Below are positions 11,689-23,386 of a stretch of DNA of 64,000 nt, one piece after another. Where the stretch lies: positions 34,738,164 to 34,802,163 of the forward strand of contig CM049315.1 in assembly GCA_026874595.1 (NCBI GenBank), given 5' to 3'. Each line of letters begins with the position of its first letter. Position 1 is the stretch's first letter. The stretch is from Sipunculus nudus. Lineage: Eukaryota; Annelida; Sipuncula; Golfingiida; Sipunculidae. Made by a program: the position numbers and the translations under genes. The notes beneath the pieces were generated by a model, which was given only the letters and a program-made list of their open reading frames with translations, had not been told where the DNA came from and did not search any database.

Positions 11689-12872
11689 TTGTTACAGTCA
11701 CAGTTACATATCACCACCATTTTAAAATATGGTGTACCTCAAGGTTCTGTCTTAGGCCCTATTCTTTTTGCTATGTATACGAAACCCCTTGGTAACCTCA
11801 TTCGAGAACAGGGCTTAGATTATGTTCTGTATACAGATGATACACAGTTGTACACATCATGCTTACCTGGTGATCTAGACTATACCTTGAGAAAAATTGA
11901 GAAATGTGTGAACCATATTCAACATTGGATGATAAAAAACAAGCTTAAACTCAACAGTGACAAAACTGAGATGATTATTATTACAGAAAGTTGTTAATCC
12001 TTGCATTACTATTGGTACCTGTGCCATAAAACCAACCCAGAAAGTGCGAAATCTAGGCGTTATTTTTGATGATCATATGAAACAAAAGGCACAAATCAGT
12101 TTAATATGTAAGAGTGCTTATTTCAGTCTGTACACACTTGGGCGGATCCGCAAATATCTCTCTAGGTCAACTGCTGCACAGTTTGCACAGAGTTTGATTT
12201 TGTCGAGGTTAGATGTCTGTAATTCCCTTATATATGGAGTACCCAAATCTCAGGTGTTAAGTCTGCAAAGAAATCAAAATCAGACGTCTCGCATTGTATC
12301 AATTTGTCCAAAACGTGATCATATATCACCCGTCTTGTTCGAGTTGCTCTGGCTCCCAGTAGAATTTCGTATTAGATTTAAAATATTGCTGCTTACATAA
12401 AGGCTCTCAATGAGAAAGCACCTCCTTATGTCACAGAATTACTCCAGTTACATTTTACACCTTGTGCATTGAGTTCAAGTAATAAGTACATGCGTCTTTG
12501 TGAACCTAGGAGTAAATTATCTACATATGGGGAAAGAGAATTCAGTTGTTGTGCTCCTGTGCTCTGGAACAGTTTGCCGGATTATATAAAGAAATCAGAT
12601 TCTATTGATATATTTAAACGTGCACTGAAGACTCACTTTGTTAGGCAAGCCTATGGTAATATTTAATGTTAATGGTAGATTGTATTCCATGTTTTAGTAT
12701 TAAGTATTATAACATTTTATTGATCTTAACACTGGCATTATGTTTTTAATATATACTAATTATTGTCATTTATTTTAAATGTATGCGATTGCTATTTATA
12801 TAATTTATTGTTATGCGCCTTGCGCAGGGTATAGTATTCTGGATATGTGCGCATTATAAGAATAAATTATTA
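11689..12872 (+). mobile_element. Degenerate 5'-truncated non-LTR retrotransposon (LINE), reverse transcriptase fragment
   Basis: Three consecutive reading-frame pieces (11689-11997, 12044-12400, about 12400-12666) encode the C-terminal half of a LINE reverse transcriptase. They hold the GVPQGSVLGPILF block, the active-site-type motif YTDD (usual YADD), then RNLGVIFDD, LSRLDVCNSLIYG and FSCCAPVLWNSLPDYIK. The order and motifs fit the CR1/L2/jockey-like group. Frame breaks near 12000 and 12400 make it non-functional. The 3' end carries a GC-rich hairpin (GCGCCTTGCGCAGG) and an AATAAATTATTATTA tail. The endonuclease and the 5' part are absent. Confidence 0.85.
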
Positions 12873-13199
12873 TTATGCTTCAATTTTAACATTAGGAAAT
12901 ACATGGTGTGGTCACAACATATTATTTGCAACGACTTCTTACTCATCAATACAAACCAATCATGTCAAGCAACCACGGCCTATATTACCTTTTTCTCATT
13001 CGATAATATTTCAGATTTTTACCTTCAAGGTCAACTTCAGCAGAGCACAGTGATCCACGGGTCTCTTGTGTTTTTTAAGATTTTGCATTTTCTAAGGTAC
13101 GAGTTAGAGGATAAAATCTGTTCATTATCTCTCATGACCATCTATATGAGATTGACTTTGTCCTTTAACTGATCCATTTGGATGAAATAATACAAAACG

Positions 13200-13620
13200 T
13201 TGGATTTAACAAGAGTGTGTTGATGCATCCATTGCCCGTAGTCCAGAACTGGACTGTTCAGATTATAAATAGGCCCCAACAGTCCAGTTCTTGACTGCCG
13301 TTGTCAGTGAACCCTATGCATAACATCATGACATTCAGGCGTCTTCAGTTAATAAAAGTCGACGTTTGGGTGACAGGCTGTCCCTACGTAAACCCAAGTA
13401 GTTTACAGACTGGAGTCCAAACTGAGAGTCTGGCCGTGTCGAAAGTTGCTGACGGGGGTCATAAAACTCACTGCTCAAAGGCACACAGAGACGCCGCTGA
13501 TAAGCCCGGTGTTAATTGATACAGCGCGAGAGAGCCCCCTTCGGCGTGACTTCAGAACAGGCCTGGCAGGGATTTTGACAGCTGATACTCCAATCTGTAA
13601 ACTCCTTGGTAAACCAATAC
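13200..13620. repeat. Locally GC-rich stretch, probably repeat-derived
   Basis: CpG-containing block between AT-rich flanks. An inverted pair (AGTCCAGAACTGGACTGT and CAACAGTCCAGTTCTTGACT) lies at 13241-13300. The motif TCGACGTTTGGGTGACAGGC near 13359 recurs at about 34277. No recognisable protein in any frame. Confidence 0.35.
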
Positions 13621-13769
13621 CTTCTCAAAACGACAGGGGCTATAACATCACTAAATTTAATGTTAAACTCTGTCGAGTCAATTTTTTTTTGGCTATCTGC
13701 ATTGGCTGAGACTTTACAGGAAAAAGCTAAAAAAAAAAAAAAAGAAACTAAAAAAGCCTTCTCCGACAA

Positions 13770-14890
13770 TGTCAAGCCAAATTGTTTAATATTTCACATA
13801 AATAATCTCAGAAACAAGCACTCTCAAGTTTGTTCGAATGCTTCCAGCTCGGGGATTATAAGCCGAGTTCCAGGAAACTTTAATTTGTCATTTGGCCAAG
13901 TAACACGACAATCTCAGAAATGTTGGTCACATGAAATAGAGTTTTTTTGTGGTGCCACCTGCATCAACCTGTCTTTACGGATGAAAAAAAAGTAATTTTA
14001 GTCTCTGTAGCCAGCATTTAAACAATCTTTTCTGATGAAACTGTGAAGGCAAATTGTTTGATATTTCACAAGAATTATCCTGGGGTAGAGTTCTGTCAAT
14101 TTTATTAGAATAGATCAAGTCCATTGGTCACAGAAAGCTTAAATTGGTCATGTGGCCATGTAAGCCTCCATCAAATTGCAGGCTGCAATTGTCTTCTTCT
14201 GCAAAACTGTTGTTTCAAATTCTATAACATTGCACAAAATGATTCTTAGGTGGCCTTTGTTTAAGTTCACTCAAATGATTTTTAGCTGAATTATTACACC
14301 TTTAACAAAAAAAGGACTGTGAAATTATTTGGTAAATAAAGCTTATAGACGTTTGTAGTAACATACTGTGAGCTCGATGGGTATATGAACAGAGATGTAC
14401 AGGCAATATTAATACTACTTGTAATTGGTTTCCATATCCAACTTATGTGTAATATATATCCTTGAATGAAATATACCTGTATTCTGTTTTTTACTTCAAT
14501 TGGCTTCCCTTCTAATACTAAATACTTTGTTTTAAAAATCTTATGAATATATCAGCTTGTAAAAGCATTGTTACCAAAGTCTTTCAGTATGTATAAACAG
14601 ATTTTACAACAAATTTCGCCTGTATCTATAATTAGCATTGACTTAATTGGCAACAGGCCAAGTTTCTGTCTTTATCTATAAATAGCACAACCAAGTTCAC
14701 CTAACTCAAGCGATGTTTGATGTATTGGCCTGAAATTAAGGCATGTCCATACATCTCCGATGGCTTTCTGACGTGACGGGCTGACAGCCCTCCAAATTTG
14801 TGGCATCAGAGAGATGCCCAACTATCCCAAGAAACACGATCGGAGGAAACTAAAACAATATTGTAGGTGGCACCTAATTAAAAAAATTGT
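13770..14890 (+). repeat. Family E dispersed repeat, copy 1
   Basis: Diverged relative of 41100-42590. Shared landmarks: ATATTTCACAAGAATTATC, CTATAAATAGC, GATGTTTGATGTATTGGCCT and a TGATGGCTTTCT-like block. It contains GTGGTGCCACCTG, the palindrome core seen in families A and B. Boundaries are approximate. Confidence 0.5.
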
Positions 14891-15752
14891 ATAATTTGAT
14901 AGAAAAAATAAGAATAGAATTATTAACATACTCTTGATTAAAGGCTAGCCTATATAAAAAAATAAGATTTTCTTGCTCTGTGACATTTTTTTATATCACG
15001 GTTATTTTTTCTGTACTTAGCTTGTATTATATGTAAATTTATGGTGCAATTAAATGGCCTGTTTTTGTTGTTTACTTTTCATGACTTAACAGATACATTA
15101 TCTTATTCTTTAGCAGCTTTTTTGAATTTTCCTTTTGGACATAAAATTAGAGAATGATCATTTGTAGAAGTGAATGACGTATATCTTTTCACTTGCAGTA
15201 AATGCACAGTCGAAGTATACTAGTATGTTTTAATGACTTAAGATTAATCACCAGTTATTTTTTTTCGAACGTTTAGTACATAACTGTGTTTTGTCGGCAT
15301 CCATTGATATTGTTAATAACACATCAATGCTTTTAATATCAAAACGGGTCTGTAAAACGTATTTAAATAAGGTGGCCTCTTCGTAACGTATTCGCACCTC
15401 TGCAAAAATAAACTTCTGCTAACAACAAAATGGAACATGTTTGAACTACAGTTAAGCTTACCTGTTGTCATGAAAAATTGTGGTTTGCTCCATATGTTGG
15501 TTAAACATACCGCGATTTTCAGTTTTACTTTGTTTCGGGAGGGTTCATGCATTTCTCAACATGCAATTGACTTCGAAGAGTACTTTCAGATGCTTTACTA
15601 CACTAGTATATACGCACAACAATTAATTACCAATCTGATGATGGAAACACAGAGCGAGAGGAAGTTTTTGTTCATTAGCATAAAATTGAAAAGATCTGAT
15701 GCTATTAAGAATATCAGTCTTTGATTATGGCTAACATAACAAAATTCTATTA
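14890..15752. other. Intergenic, nothing recognisable
   Basis: AT-rich spacer downstream (in gene orientation) of the sulfotransferase gene. The 79-95-codon open frames in it show no recognised domain. Confidence 0.35.
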
Positions 15753-15758
15753 TTTATT
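15753..15758 (-). terminator. Possible polyadenylation signal of the sulfotransferase gene
   Basis: AATAAA on the minus strand, about 300 bases after the sulfotransferase stop codon. Position is plausible but such hexamers are common in AT-rich DNA. Confidence 0.3.
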
Positions 15759-16053
15759 AAATTAAACCTCTGCTTCTCGACGTTTTGATAACATAAGATA
15801 TGCCAGTGAACCTTCAGTATAAATATTATATGTCTATGAAGGTTAGGCTTCTAACTATATAAAGTTTTCATTTCGCGGAAGTTTCCGTATCACGAAATTT
15901 AAACCCTTAAGAACAAACAACTAACCACAGTTTTTTTATATCTAAATTTTTTTCAGCAACATTTTCTGTATGATTCAGATCAAGAATAATCAAAATGTAT
16001 AGTGATTATTTATGTATATATTTGTTTTGCAAAAATACACATATCGTCAATTT

Positions 16054-17124
16054 TTATAAATCTAAATTGTACCCAAACATGGCAAAATCATCTTCATACA
16101 TCTCTATCAACTGGTTCGTTTCTTCGGAAGACAGAGTTTTGAAAGCCCTGTCTTTGAGTTGGTGTTTTCTTTGTTTGATCAGCCTCAGAGCCTGGTCTTT
16201 GCTAAGTCCCTCGAAACGTTTAAGTATAGCCTTAGTACACATCTTCTTCCGCGTACTAAAGTCCCTGGCAAAATACCACTCCGCCATAGAGTCTTGGACC
16301 CAGGAAGCGTCTTTGGATAGGTCAATTAACCCTTCCACGGCGAGGTATAGGATGTTCTTCTCCAGTATATCGTTCATTTTCTCACATCGTAATTTAACGT
16401 TAAGTCTACATCCAGCGTCTACAACAAGCTGCAGACTGTCTGTTTTGTTACGTTTAGAGTTGAGTGAGCGGACATCTTTGTCTGACAATGACAAAGAACG
16501 ACGCAGCGACTCGATGTCTCTGTCATAATCTTCCAAGCGCCCGACAAAGGAGAAATTCACTAAACATGGGTGGCACAGTGTTCGGTATGTTTCCCAATGT
16601 GGGTTCAGCGATTGGCCATCTTTCCATTTCTTTATGATGTATTGGACAAATTCTCTGAATGTCACAGGAGAACTACAAAGGGAAGCGTCTTTATTCCCTC
16701 GAGTGAGCTTTATTATATCTTTGGCGATAGTTTCCATGAGGCCTTGTCGGACCAGAAGTAACTTGGAGGTGTATGCGGACCATAGGCGGCCAAATGGATG
16801 ACGGACAAACACCACTCGACTGTAGTTTCCTAACACTGCTTTCCTCTCAGTCTTCTTATATTTTTCGAGGGTCGGACGTTTATCACTTGAGTATTTTGAG
16901 CCATGGTTCACATGGTCCGACATTAATAACTTCATATTGGTGGATCCTGCCTTCGGTATCGCACACGCTACGACTTTCAGGCGATTTGACACGAAAAGCC
17001 AGCGATAGAAATCGTCTGATCTGGACAGAATTCTCTCGGGATCCGATTTCTTGTTGCAGTATCTCTTAATTAATGCTGTCCTATCTGTCTGGTTCAAACG
17101 GAGGTAGCGGTCATTAGGCAGACC
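16054..17124 (-). CDS. Sulfotransferase last exon, catalytic domain
   Basis: The acceptor TTTTCTTTCAG (minus strand) precedes GGTCTGCC, so the exon encodes 356 residues starting GLPNDRYLRL and ending FGYNLDL with a stop at 16054-16056. The 5'-phosphosulfate-binding motif AIPKAGSTNMK lies about 55 residues in. The 3'-phosphate-binding motif SRVVFVRHPFGRLWSAY lies about 48 residues later. Further family marks are FVQYII.., NPHWETYRTLCHPCLVNFSFVG and the C-terminal DF.MFGY end. Both PAPS-binding loops are intact, so the enzyme is probably active. A 177-codon open frame on the opposite strand is only a shadow. Confidence 0.93.
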   Translation of the reverse strand, partial: GLPNDRYLRLNQTDRTALIKRYCNKKSDPERILSRSDDFYRWLFVSNRLKVVACAIPKAGSTNMKLLMSDHVNHGSKYSSDKRPTLEKYKKTERKAVLGNYSRVVFVRHPFGRLWSAYTSKLLLVRQGLMETIAKDIIKLTRGNKDASLCSSPVTFREFVQYIIKKWKDGQSLNPHWETYRTLCHPCLVNFSFVGRLEDYDRDIESLRRSLSLSDKDVRSLNSKRNKTDSLQLVVDAGCRLNVKLRCEKMNDILEKNILYLAVEGLIDLSKDASWVQDSMAEWYFARDFSTRKKMCTKAILKRFEGLSKDQALRLIKQRKHQLKDRAFKTLSSEETNQLIEMYEDDFAMFGYNLDL

Positions 17125-19369
17125 CTGAAAGAAAACCAAAATAAGGAAATTTATTGAGGGGATCTTGGAAGGAATTATTGAGGGATGATTTAGGGGGTTA
17201 TTGAGGGATCGTAGAGAGGTTTGTTAAAGGATCACAGAGAAGATTATCAAGGGATCATATAGAAAATTATGAAGAGGATCAGGAAAAACTATAAAGAGGA
17301 ATGTTAACAGAATGATAACGGCCTTGTTTAAGAGGGTAATAAAGGGATAAAAGCAGTGGATTTAAAAGATGATTCTTAATGAGTATACAATATATAGGAA
17401 TAAAGAAGAGGATCGTAAAGAGGAAGATCATAAAGATAATAAAACGAGGACAATTAAGAAGAGAATTATCAGCAAAAATAAACAAATCATCAAATAACGA
17501 ACAGAAGGATGGTTAGAAAAGAATGAGAGAAGAAGAGGATGATGGAGAGAACGATCAAAAAGAAGAAAAGCAAAGGACCATGAAAAGGTTTACACAGAAG
17601 TTATAAAACAGAAAAACAATGAAAAGATCATAAAGCGGACCATGAAACTAAAAAAGAGATCCGATGGATTAATGAATAGATGAAAGAGTAAATGATAAAG
17701 AGAACAACAAAGTTGATATAAAAGATCCAAAATAATATAAACAGGGGCTTATATGAGTCTCTTATGTAGGATGACAAAATGAATATTGAGAGGGGACCAT
17801 TAAGGAGATATAAAAGGTAACAGAGAGCATGAAAACGAGGATCAGAAAAACGATATAACCGTTTAATGAAGCGGATCATAGAGAGGACAATACAGAGGAT
17901 CATAACACAATAAATACACACATAAAAAATCTCTCATGGACCGGGTTCTGTGGTCTAGTAGTACAGCACAGAATTCAAAGTCGGTTGATCGTGAGTTCGA
18001 ATCTCAACCAAGGCTGTGAGATTTTTCAGTGAAGGTGTACGCTCTGAGGGCTAAATGGGATGGCAGTGTAGGTGGCCTTGTTTCACTCACAAATCAGTGC
18101 ACCTTTCGAGAGTTTGACACCAAGGGCCCGCAGGTGCGTTAGTCACAGGGGCTATTTAACACCAGTATATAAAATGAGAGAAAGAGTAGGCCTATGCTAC
18201 TGCCTAGTCATGTAGTCCGCACTAGAATGGAATTCTAAAGATCTACATACTTAGTTGGACTACAATTAAAAAAAGAGGCAGTTAACTCCACAAAATTATT
18301 ACAAATACAAAAAAAATGTTATTATATATAATTGTTACAAAAAATGTTTACCACTGGAAGGTCAATCATACATTTACATCTAATGGTTAGTTGCATGAAC
18401 AGCAGATGACACTGTCTGTTGTAGGAGGAGGAAAATATGCATAGGTTCAACATGCACGATACGTTACGGATTTCAAGTTTTGTTGACGAAAATAATAAAG
18501 AAATCAAAAGAGTAACTAGGGAATAGATCATTAAAATGATAATTTGCAGGGACATTTACTCGTAAGCATGAGTTTTTTTTTTAGTTTTATCATTACGAAA
18601 AAGGGTAAACATGAAACTGAGAAGACGATTCTTGTGAAAGTTCTTACCATCTGTACATGTAGATTATTCCTGAGTATGTGTTTATCTGAAATGCAAACGA
18701 ATTTTGTTTTGAGAAATAATCTCATATAAAAATGTAAATACAAAACAAATTAAATGAACTATACTTGCAGTCAGCTATGTTTTACCGACCTTCAGTCCCC
18801 CCCCCCCCCACCCAAGAGTTTGCGAATCCCATGGCATTGAGTTTGGTAGTTCAGGAATTTACCACTAAACGGCTGCAAACAATCGCTTGAATTCTTTAAC
18901 CCGGAAGACATGTTGGACAATAATCCGATGATTTTTAATTTCTGCATTGTAAACTGGTGCATAGAATAAAATCAATAAAATCAATAAATTTCTTAAAAAG
19001 CAGTCAGTCTTTTATATTATTCTATTTCCATTGGCGATGGTCAATGTCACTGGTCACGCGCGCACGAAAGAACAATTAACAGCTGCCGATTGAATATTTA
19101 GTGTCTGTCAAACTAAGCTTGGCAAGACTAAAGATCAAAGGAGGCTATAAAATATACATTTCTGTTTCTGTAACGCAGTTTTCCTTCTCAGATTAAGTCT
19201 TCAGTCCCTCTTGGTAGTCTGACTGATAATATTTAAAATTTAAGAAAATGATAAACAATTTACAACCACACGGGTTCATACCCCGTAGTTTATACTGTCT
19301 GACGTAGATTCCAACAAGCCCGATGACCAGGAGAAAAACTGATATCTTCTTCAGTGGAACCCGAGACAT
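16054..19369 (-). CDS. Carbohydrate sulfotransferase, HNK-1ST/CHST8-14 family (incomplete model)
   Basis: Minus-strand gene. The last exon (16054-17124) encodes the whole catalytic domain, and 19282-19369 probably encodes the cytoplasmic tail and signal anchor. Proteins of this family are type II Golgi membrane enzymes that move sulfate from PAPS to GalNAc, GlcA or chondroitin/dermatan chains. The candidate first exon leaves phase 1 while the last exon enters in phase 0, so at least one linking exon (length 2 mod 3) must lie in 17.15-19.28 kb; it was not recognised. The exact substrate cannot be told from sequence. Confidence 0.75.
17150..17935. other. Purine-rich intron sequence of the sulfotransferase gene
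   Basis: Strongly A/G-biased on the + strand, with loose repetition of GGATCATA/GAGGATCATAAAGA-type words about every 20-30 bases (for example near 17220-17280, 17405-17440 and 17870-17900). It looks like an old, diverged simple-sequence array; no exon recognised. Confidence 0.5.
17938..18180 (+). mobile_element. tRNA-derived SINE
   Basis: The head resembles a tRNA gene with RNA polymerase III promoter: an A-box-like TGTGGTCTAGTAG near 17950 and a B-box-like GAGTTCGAATCTC near 17993-18005. A body of about 170 bases without coding capacity follows, then an A-rich edge. It does not fold as an intact tRNA. Confidence 0.6.
18180..19280. other. Putative sulfotransferase intron, nothing recognised
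   Basis: AT-rich with a C-run at 18798-18810. A linking exon is expected here or in 17.15-17.94 kb but none stands out by codon content plus splice sites. Confidence 0.35.
19282..19369 (-). CDS. Candidate first coding exon of the sulfotransferase (signal anchor)
   Basis: Minus-strand ATG at 19369 reads MSRVPLKKISVFLLVIGLVG then IYVRQYKLRG. This is a short basic tail followed by a hydrophobic stretch, typical of the type II anchor of Golgi sulfotransferases. A donor GTATGA follows at 19281. A minus-strand acceptor (CTGTTACAG) lies 22-26 bases before the ATG, implying a further 5' UTR exon upstream. The link to the catalytic exon is inferred from strand, distance and topology. Confidence 0.5.
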
Positions 19370-19399
19370 TGTGTCCTCCAGTTAAATACCTGTAACAGA

Positions 19400-21217
19400 T
19401 GATAACATTCATTAGTTTACAATTCCGTGTAAAAGAAAGAGAAATATAATAGAGAGAGTAAATATGAAATTACAGTTTAAAGGGGCTTCATCGCCTATAA
19501 AGCATGTTGAATTACACGGAAGATAGCTGTTTCCCTTTCAAATAAATTTTATTAGCCTAAAAATGCCCTGAAACCGTTTGCTTACTTCTGTACTCGAGTG
19601 TTCAAATTAGAGGACCGGGCGCAAACACAGGCGTCAACATAAACACAGCACGTGCATCGCTTGGGCCACAACATATGTCAATCAGGAGATGCCTTGACTG
19701 ACTTGGTCCCAAAAATGTAATACATGTTCCTACTGGCTGAAACAGCGTGTTGTAGCCCACAATGGGACCATCGGTCACGCGGCTTCTTTTTTTAAGATAA
19801 ACAAACACACTTGGACTGTGTTTACCAACACACAGAACCATAACAATGTCTTAAACAGCGATGTACCGTGTGCTGGGATGGTTTTGCTGGGGAACTTTTG
19901 TACAAAGCAAAACTGGACTGATAGTGTGAAAGAATAAGCATAATATAGCTCCTTCTTCTTCGACTATAAGCGCTTCATTGGCTACACATCTGTCAGTCAC
20001 GGGAGGGTATGGTGGGGTCTGCCCTAAAACTACACACTGCATCTGTCAGTACACAGCCTCCTCGGAGTGTGTTGTTTAAGTAATTTATTTATCATGTTAA
20101 TGTTGAAAATTCTTTATGTTGAAAATTCATAATGTCACCGGATTCACCTTTTCACAAGTATATTGGAAAGTAAATGACCTAATAGTACCCTCATTACCAC
20201 AAAAAATATGATAATTTAAGGGTTTACAAACGATGATGCTACCTTTAAGATTCAGTGAGTATTGTACCTATGTGTTTTACGGTGGTTGCACCGAGTCAAT
20301 GTCACAATACTCCTTTGTGATCACACCTCGGATTTGTCCGTTTTTTCTTTTTTGTTTTTGTTTTTTTTTTTTTTTTACTTAAAGAGTTGGGAACGAGGCC
20401 AAGGGGTTATTTTGCATATTTTCCATAAACCCTGAGGATCTATCACAACGCCATCTATCGCAAAAATACGCCAATTATGTGAACGTATCCAGGGCGTAAA
20501 TATGGTTTACACATATAAGCCAAACAAGGTAATATCAACCGTTTTGGTTCATTTAAAATAAAAACATGCACTATTTTAAGAGTGTATGTCGTAGGAGAAT
20601 GATTGTTGCCGAGTCAGGGAGTGCCGTAGGAGGCTGCGCATGTAACCTACATGATAATATTAACGAAATAATTCTGATGGCGAATTGTATTAAAATAATT
20701 TAAATACTTGAAAAACATGTCATGTTTACATCAAATTTCACTAATTTATTCTTTCAAATGCATAAATATAGATAGCGATATATACCAGGAGGTTTTTCTT
20801 AGTTTGTTGACAGATAAGAAAACTGAGTTAATGAATCACAGACATCACGCATATACTAAAGATACATTTTACATGTTAGACAACGCTGAGAGGAATCTAA
20901 TGAGCACACATCTTCCTTGTTGTACCAGCGAGTGTTGCGCTGAAATTTAATGCAACGCCCTTACAGTCATTGATATGAAGAGAGGCGAGTAACATGCTAA
21001 ATTTAAGGCGTTGGTCGCTCTTAACCGCATCATGCTCAATGTAAAAACCACCCCACCCCCCTCCCCGTACTGTGGTTCGCGTTTCCACCTTTATATCAGG
21101 GGCGAACTAGCCAACCAGGACACCGGGTATTTTCCCTATGAGCCGAGGGCATAGAAACAATATCTTGATACCTGTTGCCGGTGGTATGATCTAAATATTG
21201 AAATGCGGACGATCGTA
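19400..21217. other. Upstream of the sulfotransferase: no gene recognised
   Basis: Contains a T-run near 20360-20380 and somewhat GC-richer blocks at 19600-20060 that could hold the promoter and 5' UTR of the minus-strand sulfotransferase. Open frames of 60-80 codons show no known domain. Confidence 0.3.
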
Positions 21218-21692
21218 TTAAAGGTGCCCATTCATCTACCTTTTGAAAAAGAATTGATGTGATTTCTGGCTTCCTCTGTGTATAAATTAATGGTCTAAGG
21301 GTAATTAAGGTTGTTAAAAGTTTTTATACCGCCCGCGTGAAGGATGTAAAAACTTGTTTATCAGCAACATGTTTCATGAACTCCGCAATGTTGAAAACGG
21401 GAAAAAAACATCAAACCTAAGGTGGTAGGTTGCATATATGCGGAGGTAGAAAGGTCACTTGTGGCAAAACGCCATTTGCAAGGCTCTGGCTTATCTGATT
21501 TGCTGCCAGATGCCCTTGTTGAATTTGTTTTGATTACTTTAAAGGGTTCTCGCACATTATGAAAACGTTGATATAAACAAAACAATCAGCCTGTGTGCGG
21601 TGATATCCACGTTTACTGGCCTATTTTTATAAAAGCTACAAGGGATTACCTTTAGTTTATAGAGGTCAGATAGGTGATTGGGCCCCTTTAAA
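21218..21692 (+). mobile_element. Family C inverted-repeat MITE, complete copy
   Basis: About 475 bp with both ends present: TTAAAGGTGCCCATTCATCT on the left and a right end whose reverse complement reads TTAAAGGGGCCCAATCACCT. TTAA at each edge could be the target site, as in piggyBac-type insertion, but the inner ends do not clearly match that superfamily. Confidence 0.72.
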
Positions 21693-21699
21693 TTTCGGC

Positions 21700-23380
21700 C
21701 GCAATTTCCAGGATCTGTTTCCCAACCCAGACCGCCGATGTTCTACACATATGAATATGTTTATATACAAAAAGATAGTGGGAATGGACGCTTTCTGTTA
21801 TGTACATTTGCGTACATTACATTTTATAAAATGAAGGTAGAGAATACAATATATCTAATACCGCTGTTTCACGGATCCATAAGAAAAGCAGAAATACTTA
21901 CTTTTTCCTTCGTCCGTTGTCTCTTAATCAATCTTTTTCATTTCCTGTGGCTGGTCCATAATCAGCAAATACATGTATTCTGTTTATTGCCTTTTACTTG
22001 CAGCAAGAATTTATGTATGTATGTAGTAGATTTTATACACAAATATACACGCCTGTGGGAGGGATGGCCCGGTTGTCACACCCGACCCCGCAAGTGTCAA
22101 CCGCCACGGTCCATCGACGCCGGTCACAAAGGGTGGAACCGCTCGTCCGTGTCCGCCATACCGTGTTGATGAAGGTAACACTGAGTGACGACATGCATGA
22201 CACGCGGTCATTTATACGTTCCTCATGGTTATTTATGTGAGCACGACCGTGTAGATCATTTAACTCAGAACAATAATAGTTGGCAAATTATAATACATTT
22301 TATGGGTGCGAAAAGCAATATAAATATATTTATATTATAATTTATAAAATAGCTTGCGAAGCTAGTGGATAATTGATTCAATGATGCCATCCACTGTGTA
22401 AAGCTTAAAACACGTGTTATTTCACCCCGTTTTTAAACATGGGAGAATGGTCCATTTATGTATGAGAAACATTTTTAGATTATCGTTTACGTACAACTAA
22501 GCGTGATCCGAGAAGTATATGAGAGCAAAGGATTGCAAGAGAATTCACTGACCGTGACCGACTGCTCAAGAAAGATCCACTTTTTCCCCGATGCATATAT
22601 AGACAATATACTTACTGCATGAATAAAAAAAAACATGGATATTTATAATCCTGTTGTAACTGATCATATTGGGCTAGTTAGAGAAGACGATAGGGTCACC
22701 TGCGTCGACATATAAGTGTTTGTAAAAGCACTTTGAATTAAAACTGTACTGATAAGCATGCATGACCATGCATGTGTGTGTGTTTGTGTGTGCGTTGTCG
22801 ATATGCAAAATAAATATGTTCTGTCATGTGTGAAGCCTCAAAAATGAGAAAAGACAATCGGTTTTCAAATATCCATATGAAATTTTCCGCTGACAATGGA
22901 CAACACAAAGTGGATGACACCGTGCTTGTATATTAGTGATGGGGATGTGTTTGTGTAGATTCTGATACTAGAGTGAGTCTTCTTGAGTCTTACTAACTTT
23001 CCTTCCGTAAAGTATAGCAATTCTTACCTGATGCAGCATATGCACCAAATTAGGAATAAACATACATTTAACTGTTATTAAATTATTCCTTGGGACGTTT
23101 AATTACATTAGGTATACTGCTTTTGTTTCTGTCGGCCAGCTGAGCTTTACACCATGCACCTGTTCTTGTTTCCCCGTAAAGTGGCGGGATTTCAAGTAAT
23201 CTGAGTTATAGCACCGAAAAGAAAATGTGATTTCTTGCTGCCCAAATCCATAAAGAACTTCGCTTTGCAGATTGATACGCCATCTAGTGGCGGAAGAAAC
23301 AACAATACAGCAATGCAATGTGCATGTGGACCATTGTGAATTTGTAGCGTTGCTTGTTGAGGACAGCAGGATGGGAGATC
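21700..23380. other. Intergenic, nothing firm
   Basis: A CpG-containing block at about 22050-22215 stands out from its AT-rich surroundings and could be an exon or promoter. Its translation is not recognised in any frame and splice sites are not convincing. The rest is AT-rich. Confidence 0.25.
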
Positions 23381-23386
23381 GGGAAT

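Noticed and set aside
13301-13995. Possible coding exons in the GC-richer block
   Set aside because: No recognised domain, no consistent splice sites, and parts recur as repeats at 34.3 and 41-42 kb.
15995-16528. 177-codon + strand frame
   Set aside because: Lies antisense to the sulfotransferase catalytic exon; its residues follow from the opposite-strand codons.
17940-18010. Functional tRNA gene
   Set aside because: Only promoter-box similarity is present; no complete cloverleaf, and the sequence continues into a SINE body.
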